Counted from the stretch's first letter, positions 49,056 through 58,206 are shown. The stretch is 64,000 bases of DNA from Massilia sp. TS11 (GCF_022012445.1 NZ_JAKLTS010000007.1:124001-188000); one strand, 5' to 3'. A program made the numbers and translations. The notes: a model not told the origin generated them from the sequence alone.

Positions 49056-52000
49056 ATGAGCACTTCCACGCCGTTCGCCGCCCTGGTGGCCGATGTAGAC
49101 CGTCAGCAAAGCCCCCTGCGTGCCGCCATTACCGCCGCTTACCGCCGCGATGAACAGAGCGCCGTGCAATGGCTGTTCGCCCAGGGTGCACGGCCGCTGC
49201 CGGCCGCGCGTCAGCTGGCCGAAAAACTGGTGAGCGCGGTGCGCGAAAAGCGCACGCGCGCCTCGGGTGTCGATGCCCTGATGCACGAGTTCTCGCTGTC
49301 CTCGGACGAGGGCGTGGCGCTGATGTGCCTGGCGGAAGCCCTGCTGCGCATTCCTGACGCCGACACGGCCGACCGTCTGATTGCCGACAAAATCAGCAAG
49401 GGCGACTGGTCCAAGCACCTGGGCGAATCGCCGTCGATGTTCGTCAACGCCGCCACCTGGGGCCTGCTGATTACCGGCAAACTGGTCAGCACGAGCAGCG
49501 AAGCCGGCCTCGGCGCGGCGCTGAACAAACTGATCGCCAAGGGTGGCGAACCCTTGATCCGCAAGGGCGTCGATCTGGCCATGCGCATGCTCGGCAATCA
49601 GTTCGTGACCGGCCAGACGATTGCCGAAGCGCTCAAGAACAGCCGCGAGAATGAGGCACGCGGCTACCGCTATTCGTATGACATGCTGGGCGAAGCGGCT
49701 CTGACCGAAGAAGATGCGGTCAAATACTATGCGGCCTACGAGCAGGCCATTCACGCCATCGGCACCGCCGCCAATGGCCGCGGCATCAAGGACGGGCCCG
49801 GCATTTCGGTCAAGCTGTCGGCCCTGCACCCGCGCTACAGCCGCGCTCAGCACGAACGCGTGATGGGCGAGCTGCTGCCGCGCCTGAAATCCCTGGTGCT
49901 GCTGGCCAAACGCTACAACATCGGCCTGAACATCGACGCCGAGGAAGCCGACCGCCTCGAGATTTCGCTCGACATGATGGAGGCCATGGCCTTCGATCCG
50001 GATCTGGCTGGCTTCGAGGGCATTGGCTTCGTGGTCCAGGCCTATCAGAAGCGCTGCCCGTTTGTGATCGACTATCTGGTCGACCTGGCGCGCCGCAGCG
50101 GCCGCAAATTCATGGTGCGCCTGGTGAAAGGCGCCTACTGGGATTCGGAGATCAAGCGCGCTCAGGTGGACGGCATGCCCGGCTATCCGGTCTACACGCG
50201 CAAGGTGCACACCGATGTGTCCTACCTGACCTGTGCCAAGAAGCTGCTGGGCGTGACCGATGTCATCTATCCGCAGTTCGCCACGCACAATGCCCATTCG
50301 CTGTCAGTGATCTACACCTGGGCCAAGGAAAACGGCGTCGACGATTACGAATTCCAGTGCCTGCATGGCATGGGCGAAACCCTGTACGACCAGGTGGTGC
50401 CCAAAGACGCGCTGGGCAAGGCCTGCCGCATCTACGCGCCGGTCGGTTCGCATGAAACCCTGCTCGCCTATCTGGTGCGCCGTCTGCTTGAAAATGGCGC
50501 CAACTCCTCGTTTGTGAACCAGATCGTCGACGAAAACATCGGTATCGAACATCTGGTCGCCGATCCCTTCGAGGTCGCGCGCAGCCATGACGGCCAGCCC
50601 CATCCGGCCATCGCCCTGCCGGTCGACCTGTTTGGCAAAGAACGCGCGAACTCGCGCGGGATCGACCTGTCGAACGAAGACACGCTGGCCAGCACCAGCC
50701 TGGCCTTGGCCACCGCGCGCGAATGGGCGGCCGCGCCGCTGATCGACGGCGCCATCACGGCCGGCACGCACATGCAGCCGGTGCGCAACCCGGCCCAGTT
50801 GTCGGACGTGGTTGGTCACGCTGCGGAAGCCACGCTCGAAGATGTGGAAACCGCGCTGGCCGCTGCCACCACCTATGCCATGGACTGGCAGACCACGGCG
50901 CCGAGCGAGCGCGCGGCCATCCTGGCGCGCGTGGCCGACCTGTTCGAGGAACACCAGACCGAGCTGATGGCCCTGGCCATCCGCGAGGCCGGCAAGACCC
51001 TGTCGAATGCCATCGCCGAAGTGCGCGAGGCCGTCGATTTCCTGCGCTACTACGGCGCCCAGGTGCGTGGTGCGCAAAACCAGTTGGCGCTTGGCCCGGT
51101 CACCTGCATCAGCCCGTGGAACTTCCCGCTGGCCATTTTCACCGGGCAGGTGGCCGCTGCTCTGGCGGCCGGCAATGTGGTGCTGGCCAAGCCGGCCGAG
51201 CAGACGCCGCTGATCGCCTACCGTGCGGTCGAGCTGTTCCACGCGGCCGGCGTGCCGCGCGGCGCCCTGCAATATCTGCCGGGCCGCGGCGAAGTGGTCG
51301 GCGCCGCCCTGACTCAGGATCCGCGCATCAAGGGCGTGATCTTCACGGGCTCGACCGAAGTGGCCCAGCTGATCAACCAGACCCTGGCGCAGCGCGCCGT
51401 GAAGGAAGCCTGCGACATTCCCTTGATCGCCGAAACCGGTGGTCAGAACGCGATGATCGTCGACTCCTCGGCCCTGCCGGAACAGGTCGTCAATGATGTG
51501 CTGTCCTCGGCCTTTGACAGCGCCGGCCAGCGCTGCTCGGCCCTGCGCATCCTGTGCCTGCAGGAAGACATCGCCGACAAGACCATCAAGATGCTCAAGG
51601 GCGCGATGCAGGAACTGCGCATTGGCAATCCGGACCGCCTGAGCACCGATATCGGTCCCGTCATCGACAGCGAAGCCCAGCAGAACCTGCTGTCGCATAT
51701 CGAGCGCATGAAGCCCAAGGCCAAGGACTTCTTCCAGCTGGCCGTACCCGGCAGCGCCAGCACCTTTGTGGCCCCGACCCTGATCGAGATCGGCAGCATC
51801 GCCGAGCTGCAGCGCGAGGTCTTCGGCCCGGTGCTGCACGTGCTGCGCTACCGCCGCAACGAGCTGCCGGCCCTGATCGAGTCGATCAATAACACCGGCT
51901 ATGGCCTGACTCTGGGCGTGCACTCGCGCATCGATGAAACCATTGCCTTCGTCACCAGCCGCGCGCATGTGGGCAATATCTATGTGAACCGCAATATCGT

Positions 52001-52676
52001 CGGCGCCGTCGTCGGCGTGCAGCCCTTCGGCGGCGAAGGCAAGTCCGGTACCGGTCCCAAGGCGGGCGGCCCGCTCTACCTGAAGCGCCTGCAGCGCGGC
52101 GCGCCGCCCTTGATGCAGCATGATGGTCTGGCCAGCAAGGGCCTGGAAGCCCTGCTGAAATGGGCGCGCACCCATGGCCATCAGCGCGTGGTCAATGCGG
52201 CTGAACACTACGCGAGCACGACGCTCGCCGGCCATACGCTGAACCTGCCGGGCCCGACCGGCGAGCGCAATACCCTGTCCTTTGTGGCACGCGGCAAGGT
52301 CCTGTGCGCGGCCAGCCATGTGGGCGTGCTGCTCAATCAATTGGCGGCCGTGCTGGCCACCGGCAATGAGGCCATCATTCCGGAAGCCTATGCGCACGCC
52401 ATTCCGCCCGGCCTGCCCGATGAAGTCAAAGCGCACATCCAGCGCACGGCTAGCATCGAAGGCTGTGATCAGGAATTCCAGATTGCCCTGGTCGAGGCAT
52501 CCCTCGTCCTGGGCTTGAAGCCGGCATTTGCGTCCCGACCCGGGGCCATCGTCGGTGTGATCGACACCTCGGAAGAAGGTGCTATTCCGCTGTGGCGTTT
52601 AGTCGCTGAACGCGCGGTATGTGTGAACACGACAGCGGCGGGGGGAAATGCGAGCCTGATGACCTTGGGCGCATAG
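49056..52676 (+). CDS. putA: Bifunctional proline dehydrogenase / P5C dehydrogenase
   Basis: PutA oxidises proline to glutamate in two steps. The 1206-residue protein begins with a helical arm and PRODH domain (residues about 60-480: GPGISVKLSALHPRY, GFVVQAYQKR, VKGAYWDSEIKRAQ) and continues with an aldehyde dehydrogenase domain (about 560-1020: SPWNFPLAIFTGQVA, FTGSTEVAQLI, catalytic Cys827 in GQRCSALRIL). A C-terminal domain of about 190 residues follows. The N-terminal RHH repressor domain of E. coli PutA is absent, so regulation must come from another protein. Confidence 0.97.
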   Translation: MSTSTPFAALVADVDRQQSPLRAAITAAYRRDEQSAVQWLFAQGARPLPAARQLAEKLVSAVREKRTRASGVDALMHEFSLSSDEGVALMCLAEALLRIPDADTADRLIADKISKGDWSKHLGESPSMFVNAATWGLLITGKLVSTSSEAGLGAALNKLIAKGGEPLIRKGVDLAMRMLGNQFVTGQTIAEALKNSRENEARGYRYSYDMLGEAALTEEDAVKYYAAYEQAIHAIGTAANGRGIKDGPGISVKLSALHPRYSRAQHERVMGELLPRLKSLVLLAKRYNIGLNIDAEEADRLEISLDMMEAMAFDPDLAGFEGIGFVVQAYQKRCPFVIDYLVDLARRSGRKFMVRLVKGAYWDSEIKRAQVDGMPGYPVYTRKVHTDVSYLTCAKKLLGVTDVIYPQFATHNAHSLSVIYTWAKENGVDDYEFQCLHGMGETLYDQVVPKDALGKACRIYAPVGSHETLLAYLVRRLLENGANSSFVNQIVDENIGIEHLVADPFEVARSHDGQPHPAIALPVDLFGKERANSRGIDLSNEDTLASTSLALATAREWAAAPLIDGAITAGTHMQPVRNPAQLSDVVGHAAEATLEDVETALAAATTYAMDWQTTAPSERAAILARVADLFEEHQTELMALAIREAGKTLSNAIAEVREAVDFLRYYGAQVRGAQNQLALGPVTCISPWNFPLAIFTGQVAAALAAGNVVLAKPAEQTPLIAYRAVELFHAAGVPRGALQYLPGRGEVVGAALTQDPRIKGVIFTGSTEVAQLINQTLAQRAVKEACDIPLIAETGGQNAMIVDSSALPEQVVNDVLSSAFDSAGQRCSALRILCLQEDIADKTIKMLKGAMQELRIGNPDRLSTDIGPVIDSEAQQNLLSHIERMKPKAKDFFQLAVPGSASTFVAPTLIEIGSIAELQREVFGPVLHVLRYRRNELPALIESINNTGYGLTLGVHSRIDETIAFVTSRAHVGNIYVNRNIVGAVVGVQPFGGEGKSGTGPKAGGPLYLKRLQRGAPPLMQHDGLASKGLEALLKWARTHGHQRVVNAAEHYASTTLAGHTLNLPGPTGERNTLSFVARGKVLCAASHVGVLLNQLAAVLATGNEAIIPEAYAHAIPPGLPDEVKAHIQRTASIEGCDQEFQIALVEASLVLGLKPAFASRPGAIVGVIDTSEEGAIPLWRLVAERAVCVNTTAAGGNASLMTLGA

Positions 52677-52695
52677 CAAACCAATCGGAGGAAAC

Positions 52696-53811
52696 ATGTT
52701 AGTAGGCGTACCCAAAGAGATTAAGAACCACGAGTACCGCGTCGGGCTGACCCCGCCCAGCGTGCGCGAACTGACCACACGCGGTCATCGCGTCATCGTG
52801 CAACAAGGTGCCGGCGCCGAGATCGGGCTGTCGGACGAGCAGTATGTGGCGGCCGGCGCAAGCCTGGCCGCCAGCGCCGAGGAAGTGTTCGCCAAGGCGG
52901 ACATGATCGTCAAGGTGAAGGAACCGCAGGCGGTCGAATGCGCGATGCTGCGTCCCGGCCAGATTCTGTACACCTACCTGCACCTGGCGCCGGACCCGGA
53001 ACAGACGGCCGCCCTCGTCAAGTCGGGCGCAATCTGCATCGCCTACGAAACCATCACCGGCCCCGGCGGCGGGCTGCCGCTGCTGGCCCCGATGAGCGAG
53101 GTGGCGGGGCGCATGGCCATCCAGGCCGGCGCTGCCCATCTGGAAAAATCCAAAGGCGGCATGGGCCTGCTGCTGGGCGGCGTGCCGGGTGTGGCTGCCG
53201 GCCACATCGTCATCATCGGCGCCGGCGTGGTCGGCACCAATGCCTTGCAGATGGCCGTCGGTACGGGCGCCCGTGTGACCGTGCTCGACAAGAGCATCGA
53301 CCGTCTGCGCCAGCTCGATCTGGTTTTCGGGAACCGCATCAGCACCCTGATGTCGAACGCCCATACGATCGAGGAATCGGTGTTGACGGCGGATCTGGTC
53401 GTCGGTGGCGTACTGGTGCCGGGTGCCGCTGCGCCCAAGCTTGTGACGCGCGACATGATTTCACGCATGAAAAAGGGCGCGGTCGTGGTGGACGTGGCCA
53501 TCGACCAGGGCGGCTGCTTCGAAACCTCGCATGCAACCACCCATGCCGACCCGACCTTTGTGGTCGACGGCGTCGTGCATTACTGCGTAGCCAATATGCC
53601 GGGCGCCGTGGCCCGTACCTCGACCTTTGCACTGAATAACGCCACCATCGGCCATGCGATCGCCCTGGCCAACAAGGGCTGGCAGCAGGCCCTGAAGGAT
53701 GACGTGCACCTGCGCAATGGTCTGAATGTCTGCCAGGGCAAGGTGACCTACGCCGCCGTGGCTAAGGACCTGGGTTACGACTACGTGCCAGCCGAGTCAA
53801 TGTTGTCTTGA
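52696..53811 (+). CDS. ald: Alanine dehydrogenase
   Basis: Ald interconverts L-alanine and pyruvate plus ammonia with NAD+. The 371-residue protein has GVPKEIKNHEYRVGLTP at the N-terminus, KVKEPQ (substrate Lys region), YLHLAPDPEQT with the catalytic His, and the NAD motif IIGAGVVGTNALQMAVG. It starts 19 bases after the putA stop with a GGAGGAAA ribosome site, so proline and alanine catabolism may be co-expressed. Its 3' end overlaps the convergent mtnN gene by 50 bases. Confidence 0.97.
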   Translation: MLVGVPKEIKNHEYRVGLTPPSVRELTTRGHRVIVQQGAGAEIGLSDEQYVAAGASLAASAEEVFAKADMIVKVKEPQAVECAMLRPGQILYTYLHLAPDPEQTAALVKSGAICIAYETITGPGGGLPLLAPMSEVAGRMAIQAGAAHLEKSKGGMGLLLGGVPGVAAGHIVIIGAGVVGTNALQMAVGTGARVTVLDKSIDRLRQLDLVFGNRISTLMSNAHTIEESVLTADLVVGGVLVPGAAAPKLVTRDMISRMKKGAVVVDVAIDQGGCFETSHATTHADPTFVVDGVVHYCVANMPGAVARTSTFALNNATIGHAIALANKGWQQALKDDVHLRNGLNVCQGKVTYAAVAKDLGYDYVPAESMLS

Positions 53812-54472
53812 GTATCTCGTAAGCCACTTTGGCGGCGACGGTGCGCACAAACAGCATGAAATCCGTCGCCGCTTCCTCATTCGCGTTGTCCGAAATCGTC
53901 CGGATGACGGCAAACGGCACGTCCAGTTCGTGACAGACCTGGGCGACCGCCGCACCTTCCATCTCCACCGCCAGCACATCGGGCAAGGCATCGCGCAGGG
54001 CCGCAATCCTTTCCCCATCGTTAATGAACTGATCGCCTGAGGCAATCAGACCGTGATGGACGCGCCAGGAGGCCGCTGCAGCCGCCAAATGCTGATTCAG
54101 GTCCCGATCCGTGTGGAAATGCGCGCGACCCGTCAGAGGTACCTCAAAACGCGGGAAAAGGGGACTCGCATCGATGTCGTGCTGGACCAGCTGGCTGGCC
54201 AGGACCACGTCACCGACTTTCACGTCGGCATGACCCGCACCGGCGACCCCGGTGAAAATCACATGCGTGACGCCAAATTTCTCGATCAGGATGGTCGCCG
54301 TCATGGCCGCAGCGACTTTGCCGATGCGTGAAAGCACGCAAACCACCTCGCATCCCCATAGTTGGCCACACGTGTATTCGCGTTTGCCATGCACGACGAC
54401 GCTTTTGTTGACGATGTCGTCAACGATGCCTTCTTGCTCTTCAAACAGAGCGCTGATGATCCCGATGCGCAT
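53762..54472 (-). CDS. mtnN: 5'-methylthioadenosine / S-adenosylhomocysteine nucleosidase
   Basis: MtnN cleaves the glycosidic bond of MTA and SAH, feeding the methyl cycle and AI-2-type metabolism. The 236-residue protein has RIGIISALFEEQEGI at the N-terminus, FTGVAGAGHADVKVGDVV, the substrate motif AVEMEGAAVAQV with catalytic Glu, and IRTISDNANEEA with catalytic Asp. Upstream of its start is the DnaA-box-rich intergenic region. The 50-base 3' overlap with ald is long for convergent genes. Confidence 0.95.
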   Translation of the reverse strand: MRIGIISALFEEQEGIVDDIVNKSVVVHGKREYTCGQLWGCEVVCVLSRIGKVAAAMTATILIEKFGVTHVIFTGVAGAGHADVKVGDVVLASQLVQHDIDASPLFPRFEVPLTGRAHFHTDRDLNQHLAAAAASWRVHHGLIASGDQFINDGERIAALRDALPDVLAVEMEGAAVAQVCHELDVPFAVIRTISDNANEEAATDFMLFVRTVAAKVAYEILKTTLTRLARSRNPGP

Positions 54473-55011
54473 TTAAATATAAAGAGTATGTATACAAAGC
54501 TGGTAGTAGTAGGTAAACGCGCTGTTTTCTGTGGATAAGTCGAAATTTATCAACAAGCTCAAACGTTTACGCGATGAAAAAGCTGCTGCATAAGCCTTGC
54601 TTTTAGCTTGAATGAATCTGGGACAAAGTTTTGGACCTGAAGATTTCCCCGATTTAGCAACAACTCATCCTGTGGATATCCAAGGTTTTATTCACAGGGA
54701 CGATTTTTTGCCGATTTTGGCCTGCACTTCTTCCTTTTATAAACATGATACTTGTATACCCTTGATAGTAGTTGTTAACAGGCCCTGTTTTCTGTGAACA
54801 AATCGATTTTTCTTAAAAAAATCATTGGTTTAGGAAAAGTATAAAAGCCCGAACAGCTCTGTATGGGCGAGTGCTCAATTCTGGAGAACAATTGGCTTGT
54901 GGGTAAACGGCGTCTTATGCACATTCGGTCCCTGTGGATATCCAGAGACTTATCCACATTGGTTTTCATTTCTGACTCTGTTACCCTTTCCGGCACGCAA
55001 AAGGAGCCGGT
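54473..55011. other. DnaA-box-rich intergenic region, candidate oriC or DnaA-titration locus
   Basis: This 539-base gap has no credible gene and is visibly richer in A+T than its surroundings. Boxes matching TTWTNCACA occur at 54530-54538 (reverse), 54688-54696, 54915-54923 and 54950-54958. One-mismatch boxes are at 54547-54555, 54671-54679 (reverse), 54793-54801 (reverse), 54898-54906 (reverse) and 54933-54941 (reverse). The most A+T-rich part, a possible unwinding element, is about 54800-54850. It is divergent between mtnN and the GMC gene, about 9 kb from the parS-mnmG junction. Confidence 0.7.
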
Positions 55012-55013
55012 AT
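54489..55013 (+). repeat. Degenerate tandem duplication, unit about 262 bp
   Basis: Two copies (about 54489-54751 and 54752-55013) share anchors in the same order and spacing: TGTATAC ... TAGTAGT ... CTGTTTTCTGTG at 54489/54752, and CCTGTGGATATCCA followed by a TTATYCACA box at 54670/54932. Both anchor pairs are offset by 262-263 bases. The middle of each unit has diverged. Each copy carries its own set of DnaA boxes. Confidence 0.65.
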
Positions 55014-56628
55014 GGAGTCAGCAGGGACCTACGATTACATCATTGTTGGCGGCGGTACGGCCGGTTGCCTGCTGGCTAAGCGCCTGACCGAGGACCGGCA
55101 GACCGAGGTGTTGCTGATCGAAGCAGGCGGCAAGGACGATTATCTCTGGATTCATATTCCGGTGGGCTATCTGTATTGCATCGATAACCCGCGTACCGAT
55201 TGGCGCTACCGCACGGAAGCGGATGCGGGCCTGCATGGCCGCAGCCTGATCTATCCGCGTGGCAAGGTTCTGGGCGGCTGCTCCTCGATCAACGGCATGA
55301 TCTACATGCGCGGCCAGGCGGCCGACTACGCCCACTGGGCCGAAGTCAGTGGCGATGCGAATTGGAACTGGGACCAGGTGCTGCCCCTGTTCAAGAAGAC
55401 CGAAGACCACTACGCCGGTGCCAGCGCTGTGCATGGTGCCGGGGGTGAATGGCGTGTGGAGCAGCAGCGCCTGTCCTGGGAGATTCTCGACGCCTTCCGG
55501 CAGGCGGCCGAGCAGACCGGTATTCCGCCGACTGCGGATTTCAATGGCGGCGACAATTTTGGCTGCGCCTACTTCGAAGTGAACCAGAAGAAGGGCGTGC
55601 GCTGGAACACGGCCAAGGCCTTTTTGCGTGAAGCCTCGCGCCGGCCGAACCTGACGATCATGACCGGTTCCCAGGTCGAGCGCCTGGAGATAAGCGCCGA
55701 TGGGCAGTGCCGCGGCGTGCATTTTGTCGGCGGAGGCAGCCGCTGGTCGGCCCAGGCCCGGCGCGAAACCATCCTGTGCGCGGGGGCGATCGGCACGCCG
55801 CAAATTCTGCAATTGTCGGGTATCGGCCCGGCGCCGCTGTTGCAGGAAAACGGCATCACACCCGTGCTCGATGCGCCTGGCGTCGGTGAAAATCTGCAGG
55901 ACCATCTGCAATTGCGCATGATTTTCAAGGTCAGCCAGGCGCCTACCCTGAACACCCTGGCCAATCACTGGCTCGGCAAGGCCCGCATCGGTCTCGAATA
56001 TGCACTGCGCCGCAGCGGCCCGATGTCGATGGCGCCGTCCCAGCTGGGCGCGTTTGCGCGTTCCTCGCCTGCCGTGGCCACGCCCGACCTTGAATACCAT
56101 GTGCAGCCGCTCTCCCTCGACCGCTTTGGCGAGCCGCTGCACAATTTTCCGGCCTTTACGGCCAGTGTTTGCCATCTGCGCCCCAGCTCGCGCGGGCATG
56201 TGCGCATCCGCTCGGGGAACTTTGAGGACGCGCCGGCGATCGTACCCAATTATCTGAGCACGGAAGCGGACCGGCGGACGGCGGCGGCCGCGCTGGCGCT
56301 GACGCGCCGCATCGTGGCCGCGCCGGCCCTGCACAAGTACGCGCCCGTCGAATACCGTCCCGGTCCGGACTTCCAGACCGAGGCCGATCTGGCGCGTGCG
56401 GCGGGCATGATCGGCACCACGATTTTCCATCCGGTCGGCACCTGCCGTATGGGGCGCGCCGATGATCCGATGGCCGTGGTCGACAGCGAATTGCGGGTGA
56501 AGGGCGTGGCCGGCCTGCACATTGCCGATGCCTCCATCATGCCGCGCATTACTTCTGGCAATACCAATGCGCCGGTGCTGATGATTGCCGAACGTCTGGC
56601 CGCGCTCCTGTGCAAAAACGCGCAATGA
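55012..56628 (+). CDS. GMC-family flavin oxidoreductase (choline-dehydrogenase-like)
   Basis: This 538-residue protein has the FAD-binding start YDYIIVGGGTAGCLLAKRL, the GMC signature 1 region GKVLGGCSSINGMIYMRG, signature 2 AGAIGTPQILQLSGIG and a C-terminal FHPVGTCRMG with the catalytic His, then NTNAPVLMIAERLA. It oxidises an alcohol with FAD; the substrate is not evident. It directly precedes a Liv-type ABC operon (78 bases away), so the substrate might be an imported compound. The ribosome site AAGGAG lies in the DnaA-box region edge. Confidence 0.92.
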   Translation: MESAGTYDYIIVGGGTAGCLLAKRLTEDRQTEVLLIEAGGKDDYLWIHIPVGYLYCIDNPRTDWRYRTEADAGLHGRSLIYPRGKVLGGCSSINGMIYMRGQAADYAHWAEVSGDANWNWDQVLPLFKKTEDHYAGASAVHGAGGEWRVEQQRLSWEILDAFRQAAEQTGIPPTADFNGGDNFGCAYFEVNQKKGVRWNTAKAFLREASRRPNLTIMTGSQVERLEISADGQCRGVHFVGGGSRWSAQARRETILCAGAIGTPQILQLSGIGPAPLLQENGITPVLDAPGVGENLQDHLQLRMIFKVSQAPTLNTLANHWLGKARIGLEYALRRSGPMSMAPSQLGAFARSSPAVATPDLEYHVQPLSLDRFGEPLHNFPAFTASVCHLRPSSRGHVRIRSGNFEDAPAIVPNYLSTEADRRTAAAALALTRRIVAAPALHKYAPVEYRPGPDFQTEADLARAAGMIGTTIFHPVGTCRMGRADDPMAVVDSELRVKGVAGLHIADASIMPRITSGNTNAPVLMIAERLAALLCKNAQ

Positions 56629-56706
56629 GGCGGTCGTTCTGCTGTATTGTGAGCGCAGGGGGCCGTGTGTATGATCCCCTGCAAACTATAAGACAGCGGA
56701 GACAGC

Positions 56707-57480
56707 ATGTCGGACGTCATCTTGGAGACCCGGCACCTGAGCAAGGTGTTCAAGGGCTTCACGGCAGTCAATGATGTGAACTTGCGGGTGCGGCGCGGGC
56801 AGATCCATGCGCTGATCGGCCCGAACGGGGCAGGCAAGACCACCTGCTTCAACCTGCTGACCAAATTCCTCGAGCCCAGCGCGGGCGAGATTCTGTTCAA
56901 CGGCGCCGACATCACGCGCGCCAAGCCAGCCCAGATCGCGCGCAAGGGCATCATCCGCTCGTTTCAGATATCCGCCGTCTTTCCCCACCTGAGCGTGCTC
57001 GAAAATGTGCGCATCGGTCTGCAACGCACACTCGGCACCAGTTTCCATTTCTGGAAGAGTGAGCGCAGCCTGCAGACCCTGAACGCGCGCGCCATGGCCC
57101 TGCTGGCCGAAGTCGACCTCGACAAATTCGCCGATGCCCTCACGGCCGATCTGCCCTATGGCCGCAAGCGCGCGCTCGAGATCGCCACCACCCTGGCCAT
57201 GGAGCCTGAACTGATGCTGCTCGACGAGCCGACCCAGGGCATGGGCCACGAAGACGTGCACCGCGTCACCGAGCTGATCAGGAAGGTGGCCGCGGGCCGC
57301 ACGATTCTGATGGTGGAACACAATATGAACGTGGTCTCGGGCATCTGCGACACGATTTCGGTCCTGCAGCGCGGGGCCATCCTGGCCGAGGGCAGTTATG
57401 CCGAAGTGTCGAAAAATCCGCAGGTGATGGAAGCCTATATGGGCTCGGCCGACGGCGAACTGGCGGGGGCACACGGATGA
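56707..57480 (+). CDS. livG: Branched-chain amino acid-type ABC transporter ATPase (LivG-like)
   Basis: This 257-residue ATPase has Walker A GPNGAGKTT (Lys44), a LivG-type insert, the signature region LPYGRKRALEIATTLAMEPE (a divergent LSGGQ-type loop, as usual for LivG) and Walker B LMLLDEPTQGMG. It opens a livG-F-K-H-M operon. The ATG follows a GGAGA site. Its stop overlaps the livF start by four bases. Confidence 0.93.
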   Translation: MSDVILETRHLSKVFKGFTAVNDVNLRVRRGQIHALIGPNGAGKTTCFNLLTKFLEPSAGEILFNGADITRAKPAQIARKGIIRSFQISAVFPHLSVLENVRIGLQRTLGTSFHFWKSERSLQTLNARAMALLAEVDLDKFADALTADLPYGRKRALEIATTLAMEPELMLLDEPTQGMGHEDVHRVTELIRKVAAGRTILMVEHNMNVVSGICDTISVLQRGAILAEGSYAEVSKNPQVMEAYMGSADGELAGAHG

Positions 57481-58181
57481 GCGCGGCCCTCGAGATCCGC
57501 CAGCTGCATGCCTGGTATGGAGAGTCGCATATCCTGCATGACGTGAATCTGAGCGTGCAGGAAGGCGAGGTCGTCACCCTGCTCGGCCGCAATGGTGCGG
57601 GCCGCAGCACGACGCTGCGCGCCATCATGGGCCTGACCGGCGCGCGCCAAGGCTCGGTCAAGATTCACGGCACCGAGGCCATCGGCCTGCCCACGCACCG
57701 CATCGCCCACCTCGGTGTCGGCTATTGCCCCGAGGAGCGCGGCATCTTCGCCTCGCTGTCGACCGAAGAAAACCTGCTGCTGCCGCCGGTGCTGGCCGGT
57801 CAGGGCGGCATGTCGGTGGACGAGATCTACGCGATGTTCCCCAACCTGCAGGAACGCAAGCACAGCCAGGGTACGCGCCTGTCCGGTGGCGAACAGCAGA
57901 TGCTGGCCGTGGCGCGCATTCTGCGCACGGGCGCGCGCCTGCTGCTGCTTGACGAGATTTCCGAAGGCCTGGCCCCGGTCATCGTGCAGGCCCTGGCGCG
58001 CATGATCACCACGCTCAAGGCCAAGGGCTACACCATCGTCATGGTGGAACAGAATTTCCGCTTCGCCGCACCGCTGGCGGACCGCTTTTACGTGATGGAG
58101 CACGGTCAGATTGTCGAGACTTTCACTTCATCGGAGTTGAATGCCAAGATGCCGGTCCTGACCGAGCTCTTGGGAGTGTGA
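57477..58181 (+). CDS. livF: Branched-chain amino acid-type ABC transporter ATPase (LivF-like) with Arg in Walker A
   Basis: This 234-residue ATPase has Walker A LLGRNGAGRSTTLRA, where the normally invariant Lys is Arg43 (codon CGC read directly), then the Q-loop region, signature LSGGEQQMLAVARIL and Walker B LLLLDEISEGLAP. The change may lower hydrolysis at one of the two ATP sites; whether it is a family trait or a defect cannot be told here. It overlaps livG by four bases and precedes the binding-protein gene. Confidence 0.92.
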   Translation: MSAALEIRQLHAWYGESHILHDVNLSVQEGEVVTLLGRNGAGRSTTLRAIMGLTGARQGSVKIHGTEAIGLPTHRIAHLGVGYCPEERGIFASLSTEENLLLPPVLAGQGGMSVDEIYAMFPNLQERKHSQGTRLSGGEQQMLAVARILRTGARLLLLDEISEGLAPVIVQALARMITTLKAKGYTIVMVEQNFRFAAPLADRFYVMEHGQIVETFTSSELNAKMPVLTELLGV

Positions 58182-58206
58182 ACCTAGCCATAACGGAGAC
58201 AAAAAG

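Noticed and set aside
50304..52436. Long reverse-strand open frame opposite putA
   Set aside because: It is antisense to a firm PutA domain structure, with His/Gln/Arg-rich composition typical of shadow frames.
54612..54996. Short open frames inside the DnaA-box region
   Set aside because: They lack ribosome sites, show no family pattern and have composition unlike the genome's genes.
56654..56681. 7-bp hairpin (GCAGGGG/CCCCTGC) ahead of livG
   Set aside because: Short arms with a 14-base loop and no T-run; insufficient for a terminator or riboswitch call.
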